Assembly: GCA_005656395.1 (NCBI GenBank)
Contig: SRSI01000078.1
Coordinates: 1,736,001 to 1,800,000 of the forward strand
Direction: 5' to 3'
DNA length: 64,000 bases
Source: Strongyloides papillosus
Taxonomy: Eukaryota > Nematoda > Chromadorea > Rhabditida > Strongyloididae
Shown: one piece after another, positions 41,084 to 53,512 of the stretch
How the letters are laid out: every line of letters begins with the position of its first letter
Position numbering within the stretch: the first letter of the stretch is position 1
Notes under the pieces: generated by a model
What the model was told of the DNA's origin: nothing
The model's database searches: none
Seen by the model: the letters and a program-made list of their open reading frames with translations, nothing else
Translations under genes and position numbers: made by a program

Positions 41084-42304
41084 ATGTTAAATTTTCATAT
41101 TATAATAAATGGATACCTAACAGCTATTTTTGTTTTTGTTGGTGTTATCTTAAATATAATTTCGATAATTGTATTGAAAAATAGTTTTAAAAAAAACCGA
41201 ACAATCAAAAGGAAGACAAGTACGGAACACGAACAAAATGTACTATCATCCAATAATTTTTCGAAATCGCCCTCTGATAATAAATTGTACTATCCCCAAC
41301 AAAATACTACTACTTCTAAATTAATCAGAAAAACAAATACGCTTATTAATTTACCAAGTCAATCTACAGCAATTAGTCCTATTATAATAACTTGTGTAAC
41401 GAGGCCTAAGATTTATATTTATTTTACATGGATAATCTTATGTGATACAGGATTATTAATTTTTGCATTTTTAATGTATGGAGCACCAACGATTGGAAGC
41501 CAAGAATATGAATATCTTAATGCACCATGGACACCTATAACATATACTTTTTGTAATACAACAATGGTTGCTTCTGTATGGTTAATGTGTGCTCTAATGT
41601 ATGACAGGTATAGAGCATTATCACCAAATTTAACTGTGGCATTGTCACTTAAATCTGTCAGAGAAAAAGATATTCATAAAATGTTAGCTTTAGTATTTAT
41701 TTCGGCACTTATCTATACTTTACCACGTTTTTTTGAATTAAAAGTTGTATATCAAGAAGTTGAATATAATAATAGTTTTACTAATTATGTGTTTGATGAA
41801 AATCAAGCACAACTTGTTCCAATTCCTGTACAAACTGATTTAGTTAGAAACTCTTTTTATATGATTGGATATCGTGTAGTTGGTGGATTTCTTTTTTATA
41901 GTCTTATACCATATATTCTCTTATTTGGGGCATCAACTAAAATATCAATAGAGCTTCATAAGACAGCAAAAAAAAGACAAAAAATGTTTTCAAATTCCTC
42001 ACCAAGATATAGAATCTCTGCTGGTACATCGGAATCTAATAGAATTCTTCTAGCTGTAATGGCAAAATTTCTTATTTCACGGTTAATGCCGACAATTTTA
42101 GATGTTGTTGAATGTTTATTAGGTGCTGATTCATTTAACAATGACTATTACTATGCGACATTACTTATAGATATAAGTAATTTTATCATCGTCCTCGCAA
42201 GTACAACAAATTTTTTTATATTTAACTGTTACAAAAAATTATTTACAAATGTTTTTCACAAAAAGAGTGTCAATAAACATTGCAGTTTACAAATATATAA
42301 TTAA
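41084..42304 (+). CDS. Rhodopsin-class 7TM receptor, FMRFamide/neuropeptide-receptor-like
   Basis: Intronless 406-residue seven-pass receptor. TM1 (about 9-31) carries Asn24 of the GxxxN pattern, TM2 has ILCDTGLL with Asp121, and TM3 ends in MYDRYRAL with the DRY box at 174-176. Long TM5 and TM6 segments and a TM7 reading LASTTNFFIFN follow, then a basic tail. The pattern fits the nematode FRPR/DMSR group of FMRFamide-like peptide receptors; the ligand is unknown. Unusual: the first intracellular loop is about 75 residues long (32-107), Ser/Thr/Asn rich, where relatives have about ten. Lack of introns in a window of multi-exon genes could mean retroposition or family-typical structure. TTTATAG just before the ATG may be a trans-splice acceptor. 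Confidence 0.8.
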   Translation: MLNFHIIINGYLTAIFVFVGVILNIISIIVLKNSFKKNRTIKRKTSTEHEQNVLSSNNFSKSPSDNKLYYPQQNTTTSKLIRKTNTLINLPSQSTAISPIIITCVTRPKIYIYFTWIILCDTGLLIFAFLMYGAPTIGSQEYEYLNAPWTPITYTFCNTTMVASVWLMCALMYDRYRALSPNLTVALSLKSVREKDIHKMLALVFISALIYTLPRFFELKVVYQEVEYNNSFTNYVFDENQAQLVPIPVQTDLVRNSFYMIGYRVVGGFLFYSLIPYILLFGASTKISIELHKTAKKRQKMFSNSSPRYRISAGTSESNRILLAVMAKFLISRLMPTILDVVECLLGADSFNNDYYYATLLIDISNFIIVLASTTNFFIFNCYKKLFTNVFHKKSVNKHCSLQIYN

Positions 42305-42498
42305 ACCAAAAATAAAAATTTTTGATGGTACTATTACTCCACAAATAATCTTAAATTTAATCTAATATATTATAAAAAAAATCAGATTTAATAAAATATT
42401 TGTAATATTTTTATTTCTATTAATTTTTAAATATAATGTATGTATAAATATTTTAATAAAGGTTTAAAAAATAATTGCTAATACTACATCCCTATATA

Positions 42499-43400
42499 CA
42501 GGGTTTCAACAAAGTTACCATAATAGTTTGTTTTAATATAACTCTCTTTAATGAACATGTATTTTTATGAGATTATAGCCATTTGAAAGCCTCACTTCTA
42601 ACTTAGATAATCCTTTAAGATGGATAAAAAAATATAAGTTTTAAATGAAATTACGGCTATTTTGGTGACTTCTATTTTTTTTCATGATTTCTAGGATTTT
42701 TAACTTTTTCAATACGATATAATTTTTTCAAAACTTGTTATTTTTTTTCACTTTTATATTCATCTGAAAGCCCATCTTCTTTTCTACAAAATAGTAGAAG
42801 AATTATTATTATAAATTTATTTTAAGTAAAGATATGAACATACTTTTGTAAGAAACATTTTAAAACAATTTTCTAACTAGTAAAACAAAGTATTAAAAAA
42901 TATTCATATTTATGATAATAAAGAGCAAAAAATCTTTAATCATATAAAAATATTACTAATTTGCGATAGTAATTGTGTATTTACGTTTAATTTTTTCAAA
43001 AGTAGTTAAAAGGGTTGAAAAATTATTTTTACTGTTTGAAAAATGAAAAGTATATTATGTTTCATATTTTTACCTAAAATAAATTTATAATAGTAAGTTT
43101 TCCACTATTTTGTAGAAAAGAAGTTAAGCTATCAGATACATATAAAAGTTTAAAAAAATAATAAGTTTCGAAAAAATTACATCATTTTGAAAAAGTTAAA
43201 AATTCCTAAAAATCATGAAAAAAAATGGAGATCACTTAAATGACCATAATTTTATTTAAAATTTATACTTTTTTATCCATCTTAAAGCCTTATTTAAGTA
43301 AGAAGTGAGGTTTCAGATGGATATAATATTTTAAAAATACGTTTACATTGAAAAAAAGTATATTCAGTCAAATTTTTATGGTAACTTTGTTGACACCCTG
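42499..43400. mobile_element. 902-bp fold-back (MITE-like) element with TA flanks
   Basis: The two ends are inverted copies: CAGGGTTTCAACAAAG at 42499 and CTTTGTTGACACCCTG ending at 43400, each flanked by TA (42497-42498 and 43401-43402), the Tc1/mariner target duplication. The inverted symmetry runs through almost the whole element. For example, 42596-42720 pairs with 43190-43315, and 42760-42830 with 43075-43140. So it can fold into one long hairpin and encodes no transposase. It is a non-autonomous Tc1/mariner-type fold-back element. Confidence 0.85.
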
Positions 43401-45332
43401 TACTTCTTTTTATTAAAATAAAAAGTGCATTTTAACATGCTGAATAGAAAAAATAAATAATAGCTTCATCTGAATTTAGTTCTTGAGATACATCTATTTA
43501 AGTGAAAGTAATCATGAAATTTGTGAACTCCCTAAAATAAAAAATTACATGAACAACTGATTCTTTTAAAGAAAATCAAAAAACAACAATTCATAAAAGT
43601 CATTGGATTAATTGTTTTAAACAATTTTAAATATTAATTTATATTCCTAAGAATATAGTAGATAGGATAGATGAAAAAATTGGTTTTTATCTAATTATAT
43701 GTAATTTTTGTGTCAATTAGGATTTTTTTAAATCAGTGCAATATATGGCAATTATTAAGATATGATTAAAAAAATTAAAATCATATTATATTTGGCTTTT
43801 GAGATTTAACAAAATTTTTACTAAATACCATTTATTCTAGAATATGATAGGTTTTGTCCTCCAAATCTTTTTATGTTAAAATTATCTAAACTAAATCGTT
43901 TCAAAATACTGCAATCTAGCTACGCATATTAAAAGTTTTCAAAAAAATCTTTAAAAATTTATAATTTAGCGACGCACATATTTATTTTAAAAACAAATAT
44001 AAAAATATTTAAAAGTTTTACTGTGCTTTGTAAAAATCACAAAAAAATTAACCTAAATTTCTAAGTCGAAACTATTCATCAAATAATTTTAAAAGTAAAT
44101 TTTATAATATTTTTTTTAAAAAGTCACCAATACTTTGATTTAAGTATATTTGTAGCTTTTTAAAACCTATATAAATTTCTTCAATACGAAAAGTGTCAAA
44201 ATAATTGTTTTGATTTATATTTAATCTTATCAACTTAGAAAAATATTTTTGTTTGTAAACAATCATTATGCTTTGAAAATAATGATGACAATATTTTTCC
44301 TATATAAGAATAGAAAATTAAACTTATCTCTCTATTGTTATAAACCTCTAACAAAACGAGAGGGTAAGTTTTTAAATTTTTGATTACTATTATTTTTGTT
44401 TAGTTTTTCCCTACTTACCAATAAAAATTTTAAACAATTTTTATCATTTTAAATACATTAAAAAACTGTATTTTATTTTTCATAATACATTTTAAAAAGT
44501 TTCTTTTTAAAAAAATATAAAACAAAATATAAAGTATCATTAAATTTTAAAAGTATTATTTATTATGTTACCAAAATGCGAAATGATAAAATAATAATCG
44601 CCAAAATTGGATTTTTTTAGGTTAAATAATTATAAAATATTTATGACCAACCTATAATATTATTAATATTTAAAAAGTAGTCAAACTTTAAAGTAATCTG
44701 TATTTTTAATTTCTATCATTTTTAATAACTTAAAATTTGTACTTTAATACTAGTTAGGAATTTGTAAAAAATTATTCAAACTTAGAGCCCAAGTGAGTTT
44801 AAATTCATGAGGATATGTAATAAAACAATTTGGATACAATATGTTTTATAAATTTCTAAAATTCAAAAACCTACAAAATTTTAATAATAATTATTAATAT
44901 TATAAAATACAGAACTATTTATTCGAATATTAGTTATATGTGTGCTATTATAAAACAAATGTTTTAAAAGGTTTTTTTTTTAAATTTTAAATACTTTAAA
45001 AAAACTGGTCTTGCGGGCAAGTAGCAACTCGCTTCGTTCGTTGCTGCTTGTTAAGAATATTAAATTTATAAGTTAAGAAAGTTAAGAATTATTAACGACT
45101 TGAGGAATAATTAAAATTCATATAACATTTTGCAGATATTTTCTATGGTTGAAGAAGTATATTATAACAGATTACTTTTTTGAATAGATTGTTCGCTTTA
45201 TGATGACGCAATTAAAAAAACTGTTCATTTTTCCCTGACATTTTAACAATAGCTTGGTGAATTTTATACTAATTAGAAATTTAGTAGTCGATGCATGAGT
45301 AGAAATTTTGTAATTTAGAAGTCAGCGTATTT
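43401..45332. other. Intergenic with a GC-rich hairpin
   Basis: About 1.9 kb of AT-rich DNA. It holds a conspicuous hairpin at about 45018-45050 (CAAGTAGCAAC / GTTGCTGCTTG around TCGCTTCGTTC), much richer in G+C than its surroundings. No coding frame seen. Confidence 0.45.
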
Positions 45333-46651
45333 TTAAACATCTATTTGTGAAGAATTACCAACTGAACATTTAAGATCTACACTCCATTCTCTTTTTCTTT
45401 CACGTTTTATTTCAAAAAAATTCGTAAGTTGACTTATATAGTTAGAAGCATCGAAATTGTTTGCATTTGATAACAAAACATTTACAACACTTTGATCATA
45501 TCTATGACAGCCATAGCTTATTTTATCGTATTCAGCATTGTTTAAATTACAAGGTGTTAAACGTGAATTTGGTGGAGAAATACAATCTTTTTCTAAAGAA
45601 CACAATAAATACCATTTTAATACATTATCTACTGTATCTTTTGTTTTAACAGCAAAAACTAACCCAGCTTCATACATTTTGTTTTTTTCTGTCCCAATTA
45701 AAGTTAAGTTACTGGGAAGATATTTAAAAATACCATTATGTGTTGCAGGTAATATTCCATGTCCAGAATAACTATGAAGAAGATATGATGATTTTTGGCA
45801 ATGTTCAACATTTAATTTCCAATCAAAAAGTTCTGATTTCTTATTATTATCATTTTTCAGATATCTTTTTAATCGTTCTAATGATCTATTATAGTTAGGA
45901 TGTCTACCACGACATGTAACTAGAGAATGAATTCGTGAAAGATCAGAACTTTTAAATCTGACACTTGAATCCGCATACCATATGGATTTAAAATCACGTA
46001 GTGTTTCCTAATTAAATATGAAAAAATTCAGTAATAAAAAGTTGTCTTACTTACCGCTATTATTATAGATTTCCATGAATATAAAGACAAACTTCTTACG
46101 TGAGAAGGATATTTGTCAAAATTAAATTTTCTGTATTTTACATTACAAATTGTTTTCACTTTCTTTATAGTTTCATCATCTAATCCTAAATCATAAACAA
46201 TGACTTTAGTATTTGGAAGATATCTACGAATAGATTTAAATAAACCCAATGATTCAATAAAATGATTTTGTGAAAAAGCCGTAACAATAATGGGTTCTAG
46301 ATTAGTTGACGGAGTAATATTTATATAATCAATATCAATACTTCTTAATTTAAATTCTTCAAGATATTTATATAATGAGAAATTAAAAGTTCTTCCTTTT
46401 GTTGAATTAAAATTCCAAGGTTTATATGTTAACTCTTCTTCTTTTTGATATGAAAGATTATTAAATAACCATTTGTACGTATTAGAATTAGTTATAAAGT
46501 TCTAAAATTTAAAAAAATTAATGACAAAAAACAAACGTACAATTATATTAATATTGAGCAAAATTATAATTAATAAGAAGAATAAAGTGTTTTTAAAGTT
46601 ATTGAAGCAAAAGGAAAAATTTTTTATTACTATCGAATAGATATTTTCCAT
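45333..46651 (-). CDS. DUF1647-type glycosyltransferase-like membrane protein
   Basis: Three exons (46651-46541, 46501-46055, 46007-45333) join in frame to 410 residues. The ATG at 46651 gives a short cytoplasmic tail and a hydrophobic anchor (NTLFFLLIIILLNINII, about 20-37), so a type II Golgi-like topology. The core has NTKVIVYDLGLDDETIKKV, then CNVKYRKFNFDKYPSHV and a WKSIIIA..ETLRDFKSIWYADSSVRF block, which is the pattern of the nematode-expanded DUF1647 (PF07801) family with a probable nucleotide-sugar-transferase fold. The C-terminal part has cysteines and YGCHRYDQSVVN, also family-like. Activity and acceptor are unknown. An internal GTAAGT donor after IIIA and a TTAATTAG acceptor fix intron 2. 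Confidence 0.8.
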
Positions 46652-48583
46652 TGTTCCCACTCTTTAAAATTTTTTTAAATAGTGTAATTTCGCGATAAAC
46701 TGTTTTTTTAACTCCTTCAATTTGCTGTATAGTATACAATAGATCTAAAAGTAACTTGCGTTAATTTTTTGACGTGGATTTTATACATAAAGTAATAAAA
46801 GTGAAAGAATATATTCAATACATATGTTATTAACGGTAATAATTGTTTTCTTAACTTTATAATAATGCACGAAAATAAAGATTATTTTTCTGACTAAAAA
46901 ATTCTAATATGAAAATAATCTATTTTTTTAAAAAAATGTGATTTGTTTACACTTTAATAATAAAAAAATTATTATGCAAATTAAAAATAAATATATTGTA
47001 TAACATAAATTTGGAATTACATATTTCGATTTGTACTTAACAAATTACAACTTAGAAGTTAAATATAAAAAAAATAAAAATAAACTCGATTTTAAATGTT
47101 TTTCTATAAAAGAGAGTAATTGTAGCATAGAAAGTGGCACAATGGAAAATAAAATGGGAATTTTTTCTCTATGAACTTTAGTTTATTATAAGATATATTT
47201 AAAAGTTAGAATAGCGATTTTTCATATCACCAAATGTTTAATTAAATTTATTGATATACTTTAAAATTTAACAACTAATTTAATATCTGTATCAGATTTT
47301 TAAGAAATATAAATGTAAAAGAGGTACCGCTTAATATTAAAATAAGCTTTAAGAAATGTGTTAGAGTAAATAAATTTATTTATAATTTTTTTTAAAATTT
47401 ATTGTCAATTAACTATATCACTTTAATTATATTTAATTGTTAGGCAAATTTTTAAAAAGTGTTTGCATTACCTGCTTGTTATTTTAAAATTATATTTATA
47501 AAATATTCTTTTTATATAACTCCAATAATAATTGATGAGTCAAATATAGAACACTGTCAAAATACTTTTGAAATTATAATAAACGAAAAAGTACATAGAA
47601 TGAAATAATTTATCAATTTAGGTATCTTTGTGTAATGTCTTATAAACGAAAATGTTTTTAAAATAAATGTAAATCACTAACCAGAATCACATTTCAATGT
47701 TTTTACATATTTTTCTACAAATATATTAAAATTTTTATTAATAATTACAAATGAATAAGTGTAAATTTACTTGTAAATATAAAGTAGTCATATTAAAAAA
47801 TTATTAAGATTGTACACTTTTTTAATCTTTATAAATGCCAATAGAATTTTATACATTGCAGTAATTAAAAAATATTTAAATACTATGTAGTTTAAGAGAA
47901 AAACAATAGAAATAAAATATAAAGTATAAAGTTTGGTATATATGTTTATGTAGTTTCATATTAAAAACTTAGAAGTTTAATTTCATGTGTTACAATTCTA
48001 TAAGTATGGACCTATGCCAATTAAACTTATTATCCGTCTCCTAATCATGTTAGAGTTTTTAATAAAGAGAACTAAAATCCTAAAAATTTGTTATTTTAAA
48101 AAGTAAAAAAAATTTTTGACATCGTTTTACTATTATTTAATTTGTATAAAGAAATGTGAAATCAGAAAATAAGAGTTGTGAAACATGTGATACTGTTTCC
48201 TAAAAATGATTTACCAATAAACTTTCATTTATTAAAATAATTAGTATAAAAAGGGAACATATAAAGAAGCTTTTTTAAAAAACAATTATTTATAATCCAT
48301 TTGATGATATTTGTAATATCTATTTTTCAACATCCAATCGTATCATAAAAAAAAATAATTTATTAAATTTTTATTATTTATTTTTTTATCTGTTATTAGT
48401 TATAAACTTAAAATATCTATGCAAATAATTTTTTAAATATTTTCATTGACTTGTCGTCTCATTTTACAATATAAAATATGATAATTTAAAAGTATTATGT
48501 TTTTGCAAAAGTTGTGTGGTTATTTTTACTGAAATTCTAGAACGCTAAAATTTTAATAAGACAATTAGCTAATTTACAATATA
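46652..48583. other. Gene-free AT-rich stretch
   Basis: About 1.9 kb. Only A/T runs and short repeats; a near-copy of the repeated word (TCTTATAAACGAAAATG) is at 47638-47654. I see no coding or RNA signal. Confidence 0.4.
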
Positions 48584-49020
48584 CTATTCGTTATTATCTA
48601 CAACTTGTCTCCATTTAGTAGCCACCTTATCGATTTCAGATGTAAATAATTTTCTAATCTTTTTGAAGAAAGCGTTTAAAAATCAACATTTACTCCATAA
48701 ACTTTACTGAAGCTTCTACCATCCAAGAAGTAATACAAAGAAAAAAGCAGGTATTAATTAGATAGAGACACATCTGGAGAGTATGTTAAATGAGAAAGAT
48801 TTTTACACCTTTTCTCATCTAGAATTTTTCTAGTCTTCAATGTCATATGTCGTCATATTAAGAAACAATCTTTTCGTCATTTTTAAAATTTTGCCATTTA
48901 TTTTAAATTCTCTTGTTTATTTATGATAAAATTTTAAAATAGAGGTATTTAAAAGTAGTTTGATGTGATGAAATTTCAAAAAAGTTCCATTAGAGGTAGA
49001 AGGCCTACAAATACATGCTT
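48584..49020 (-). pseudogene. Decayed mariner transposase, C-terminal part
   Basis: Minus-strand translation in shifting frames gives the hallmark order of a mariner transposase C-terminus: NMTTYDIED near 48840 (position of the DNAxxH block), then LTYSPDVSLSN near 48775 (the YSPDLxPSD block), then YFLDGRSF, and finally TSEIDKVATKWRQVVDNNE ending in a stop at 48584. Several in-frame stops and frame changes make it non-functional. Terminal repeats of this copy were not found. Confidence 0.6.
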
Positions 49021-49689
49021 CATCTTCAGGATTCATTTTTTTGTTCCGGAACTTTAAGAACAATCTTCTCATTGTTCTAAAATCTACTACACTTTTTCTT
49101 AACTCTTTACATAAATTTTTAGGAACTTAGGCTGTGTTATATCTTAGTTGAAGTTAGTTGAACTTACAATATCAAAAATGTCTTCTGACTACATCCAAGT
49201 TTTATCAAAAGAAAATGTAACATAATATAGCATACAAAATCTAATTTTGGAGATTATAAAGTTAAGAAATGGTGCTATCTAAATATTATAGTAGCTTAAT
49301 ACTACATCAATTGTAATCATATTTTTTGACGATATAAAGTGACATTGAAAAAAATGATACAACTTATGCGACCACCTAATATGACTACGTATTTGATTTA
49401 TTAACATTTTGAAAAATGTGAATTAACTATAATAAAGTTGAAATTCAAAAGAAATATTAACAATCTAGTATTTAAACAATATAATGTTTTAAAATTTTTT
49501 TTCCAAGAATTAAAAATATTGTTTCGACTAATGAACAAAAAAATTAACTCAAATATATATTTAAAGACCTTTATAATGTGATAATGATATGAATTTAAAA
49601 ATACAAGTATAGTTTTTCATGAACTAGTGAAATAAGCTAATGTATTGAATATTAGTAGATGATATTACTCCATGGAATCTATTCGCCAT
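49021..49689. other. Gene-free stretch between two relics
   Basis: About 670 bp. Part may be the decayed 5' half of the neighbouring mariner copy, but I cannot read transposase motifs in it. Confidence 0.3.
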
Positions 49690-50330
49690 TCAAATTTTGT
49701 CCAATGGATCGACAATTAAAGGTGAATGTCTAGTTAACAATTTTTCATCGAATCTGCTCTTTTTCTTTATTAACTTTTTGAAGTTTTTTATCTCTGGAAT
49801 TAGTGCCTTTTTGATTTTCCATATCATGGTATCTGAATGATAGACAAGTGTTATAATTTTATCATTTTTGGAAAATTCCATTTTCTTATTTAAATCTACT
49901 ATCCATTTTAACTCATTTCGATATAAAACAAATGTTATCCTCTTCGTAAGTAGTTTTTAATCTTTTTTTTTCAATTCAATAAATTTTTTTTTCATTATGT
50001 TTGTTAAGTGGAATCTTATAGATTGATACATTTCGGCACCAAACTGGATTCTACTATCATCATCCCGTCGATTTAAAATTTATTTTTATCAAAAGATTTA
50101 AGAACTTTAATATTCTCCTGATCTGTTTCTTCTGCATAAAATTTTCTTATTGGTGATTTGTTCTTACAGTTGGATAGCTCATTTCCTTCCCTTTAGTAAT
50201 TCCTTTTGCCGATGCTAAAAAATAAAGCAATAAAAAAGTTTTTTTTAGTAACTTACCCTTTCAATTTCTTCTCCATCAACAATATTTTCATTATCAAGAC
50301 AGAATGGGAAAGGTTGATTAAACTCTTTGT
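49690..50330 (-). pseudogene. Decayed coding remnant of unknown family
   Basis: The minus strand carries patches with coding character. A segment ending FPFCLDNENIVDGEEIER stops at a clean GTAAGTTAC donor, followed about 42 nt later by a TTTTTTAG acceptor. Patches such as SPIRKFYAEETDQENIKVL follow, and a 63-codon frame at 49881-49690 (DKIITLVYHSDTMIW, then RFDEKLLTRHSPLIVDPL). Stops and frame changes separate them. It looks like a gene or retroelement that has decayed; I do not recognise the family. Confidence 0.35.
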
Positions 50331-50793
50331 TAGATAATAATAAGTTAGCACTTTTTTGTTATTTTCATTGTTTTATAGTAGGCAAAAGTAACTAATAAAA
50401 TTATAGAAAAAATGTGGTTGTTATATGATATTAATTTAAATATTGTAATTCATTAAAATTAAGTTAGTAAAGATGCTATAATTTTTACAATAAACCTTAT
50501 AGTAATTTGATGAAATTAAGAAAATTTTAAAATTGCGTTTTGTATAATGTTAAATAGTTTATTTTATATAATATATTTTTATCAATAAGATGATTTTAAA
50601 GATATACTCATAAATTTTTTAATTTTGCAAGATTGTAATAAAAAAGTTATGACAAATTATTTAAATCATTAATCGATCAATTTTGTTATTAAATAAATTT
50701 TTTATTCCATAATCAAACATTTCATTAATGGTACAATACTTCGGAATTTATCGTTAAAACCAATTTTTCTTAAAATATACAAATTTTTAAACC
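50331..50793. other. Gene-free stretch
   Basis: About 460 bp of AT-rich DNA with no feature recognised. Confidence 0.35.
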
Positions 50794-51584
50794 TTACACA
50801 CACAGCTCTGACACTGAAAAACAATTCGATTTTCGGGCAGTACCTTTAGACAAAGAAAAAATAAATTTTTTTTTTACTTACATACACTATTTTAAATATA
50901 TGACTTTGACCATGTAAGAAGAAATTATTTTCTCATAACGAATTTGATTATTTTTGTTGGAATTTATTATTTGTTTATTGTTTTAAAAGTATAAATGTTG
51001 GTAACAACCATAGTAAAATAAATTTCAGAGCACAGTACACATACTTTACTTTCCATGATTCAGTAAAATTCAAATAACAAATAGGGTTAAATTTTTGTTT
51101 TTTAAGAAAACAGACAAACAAAATAATTAATCAGTTTAGCTTATTAATCTTTATCTTCTTGAGAACTAAATATAAAATGAGGTATAATTATTTATGAATT
51201 CATTTAATTTTACTTGTTGTTATTTATGAATTGTTTTGAAAATGTAATATATACTTTTAAGAACAAATATCTAATCTTAAAATAATGGAATTTTTTATAA
51301 TACTCATTATTACACAATTTCACTTATAATAACGATGTTTAATATATTTATTATAGCTAAAAAGTTTTGCTTTAATTTGCAATATTAATTTATTTATCTT
51401 CTTATATTCGAATTAATAAATTTTTTCGTTTTAGAATCATATTTTTCATTTTTTTAAGTGAAAGTATTCATCAAAATAATTTACAGTAACTATTCATTAT
51501 ACTGTTTGATATACATACTTTTCTTTGTCTAAAGATACTGCCCGAAAATCGAATTGTTTTTCAGTGTCAAAGCTGTGTGTGTAA
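50794..51584. mobile_element. 791-bp element with 66-bp terminal inverted repeats
   Basis: Left end TTACACACACAGCTCTGACA (50794 on) and right end ...TGTCAAAGCTGTGTGTGTAA (to 51584) are inverted copies over about 66 bp with two mismatches, including ATTCGATTTTCGGGCAGTA on the left. TA lies just inside both outer edges, so the true ends may be TA + CACACACAGC, a Tc1/mariner-like arrangement. The interior is AT-rich with no transposase frame, so it is non-autonomous. Confidence 0.8.
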
Positions 51585-53512
51585 TAGTTTTTTTTAAAAT
51601 AGATATATTGTTCTTTATTTAACATTTCTTCATATTTTTTAATTCGAATATATGTAAAATTATAAAAAATATAAATATAAAATTTTTAATAATAAAATAG
51701 ATAGTGCAAAACAATTTCATAGAAATATATTTACTAGAAATAGCATGCATCAAAATAAAAAATTTTAGTGCCGGGTCGGGTAATAAAAAATGTTTTTCCT
51801 GAAATATTTATTGCTAACTAAACTTAACTATATGTACTTTTTTAACAAATTATTTAATAGAATTTATGTTAAAATAATGCAAAAAAAACTTCAATGTATG
51901 TAATTTTTCAACAAATAATTTAATAGAGTTTGTTTTATAATAGTATAAAAAAATTTAAGCATAATTAAAAAATATTTCGTGATACAAGAGTTTCAGAACG
52001 TAATTAGTTGTTTAATAGTCATGGCCTAGATAATAATCTTCTTTTAAAAAATGAATTTAACGTTCACAAGATAAACTTGTATCTTGACATGTAAAAATTT
52101 TCACGGCTAGTTGTTTCAAATGTATCAATGATATTTAATCATTTAGAAAGTACTAACCTACTTTTTTATTTTAGTGGTTACTAAAATCTAGGACCAAAAA
52201 CATTATGGTATAAATAATTCAATTCTCTATAAAATTTTCCCTGTAATTCGTGTGAAGAAATAAAAAAGTCTACCAGGCAGAAAATTTAACTCATGCCGGG
52301 TGGAAAAAAAAATTTAATTTTTTTCTTTGCTGGGTCGGGTGTCGGATAAATTCCTGTCGATACATGTTAATTAGAAATTAGGTACTACTTTGAAAACATA
52401 AAAGTTTTAAACATAAACTAGATTTACCAATAGTAGTAAATTTTTCTTAAAAAATAGTAAATTTTATAAGTGATGACTATACTAATTTTATAAACTTTTA
52501 TTGGAATCTTAAGAAAAGATACAGTAATAATAACAATATAAGATACAACACCGTGGCCACCTACATTAATAATAAAAACTTTACATATAAAAAATAATGA
52601 CTTACGGTTTACAATATATAAGATGATTATTACAATAAATAAATAAAGGGATGAATGGTAAAATATTAAAAAACTCTTATTTTTATATAAAAACTTATCC
52701 AGACTTTAATTTTTGGACTTTTACCTTCTCTTTCTTACTAAATGATAAAATACTAAAAATTAATGAAATTATATTGGAAGTGGGAAAAATTTATTTTTAA
52801 ATTCCTCCAACATTAGTGAAGTTTTCAATAAGCATCTTTAATTTGTAACAAGAATTTTATGATTTATTACTATATTGTAATTAGATCATAATCATTTCAA
52901 TTGGAACTTCTGTTACATAATGTCTTTCGTGTATATAATTTATTGGTATCTTAAATCCAACTACAATGAAAAGATCGAAAGATGAGAAAATTGTATAAGT
53001 TATTTATTATTTTGGTTTAAAATTAATATATATATTAATAGTACAGTTAAATACTGACTGCTAAAACAGAAATTAGAAAAAAAAATCTCCAATATCTTCA
53101 ATGAACATTTAAATTTGGTTATATTTAAATGTGTTTAATATAACATTCATATGAAAAAATATTTTTTTTAGCTAAAAAAAAAAAATAAAATCAATATAAA
53201 TAATGTCTACTGTATGTTATAGTATTTCCAATACATAAAATAATAAATTAAACTTTAAAATATATTTTTAGACTATTTAAATTTTTATGCTCCATAATTT
53301 TTTTTAATTATCATAAAAATATTTTATTAATATAGTTTAAATTTTTTTTAAGTAATGCTTCAAATTTATATTACAAAAGAGTGTATTTAAATATCATTTT
53401 ATTAATAATAATTTAATAACTAGTTTTGAATTTTCTAAATTTCTACAAGACTGTCTTTAAATAAGTGAATGAGTTAGTAAAGAAACATTAAAAGGTGTAT
53501 AAAATTAATCGT
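51585..53512. other. Gene-free stretch
   Basis: About 1.9 kb. Two related G+C-rich words stand out: TGCCGGGTCGGGT at 51769-51781 and GCTGGGTCGGGTGTCGG at 52329-52345, with ATGCCGGGTGG at 52293 between them. These may be fragments of one older element. No coding signal. Confidence 0.4.
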
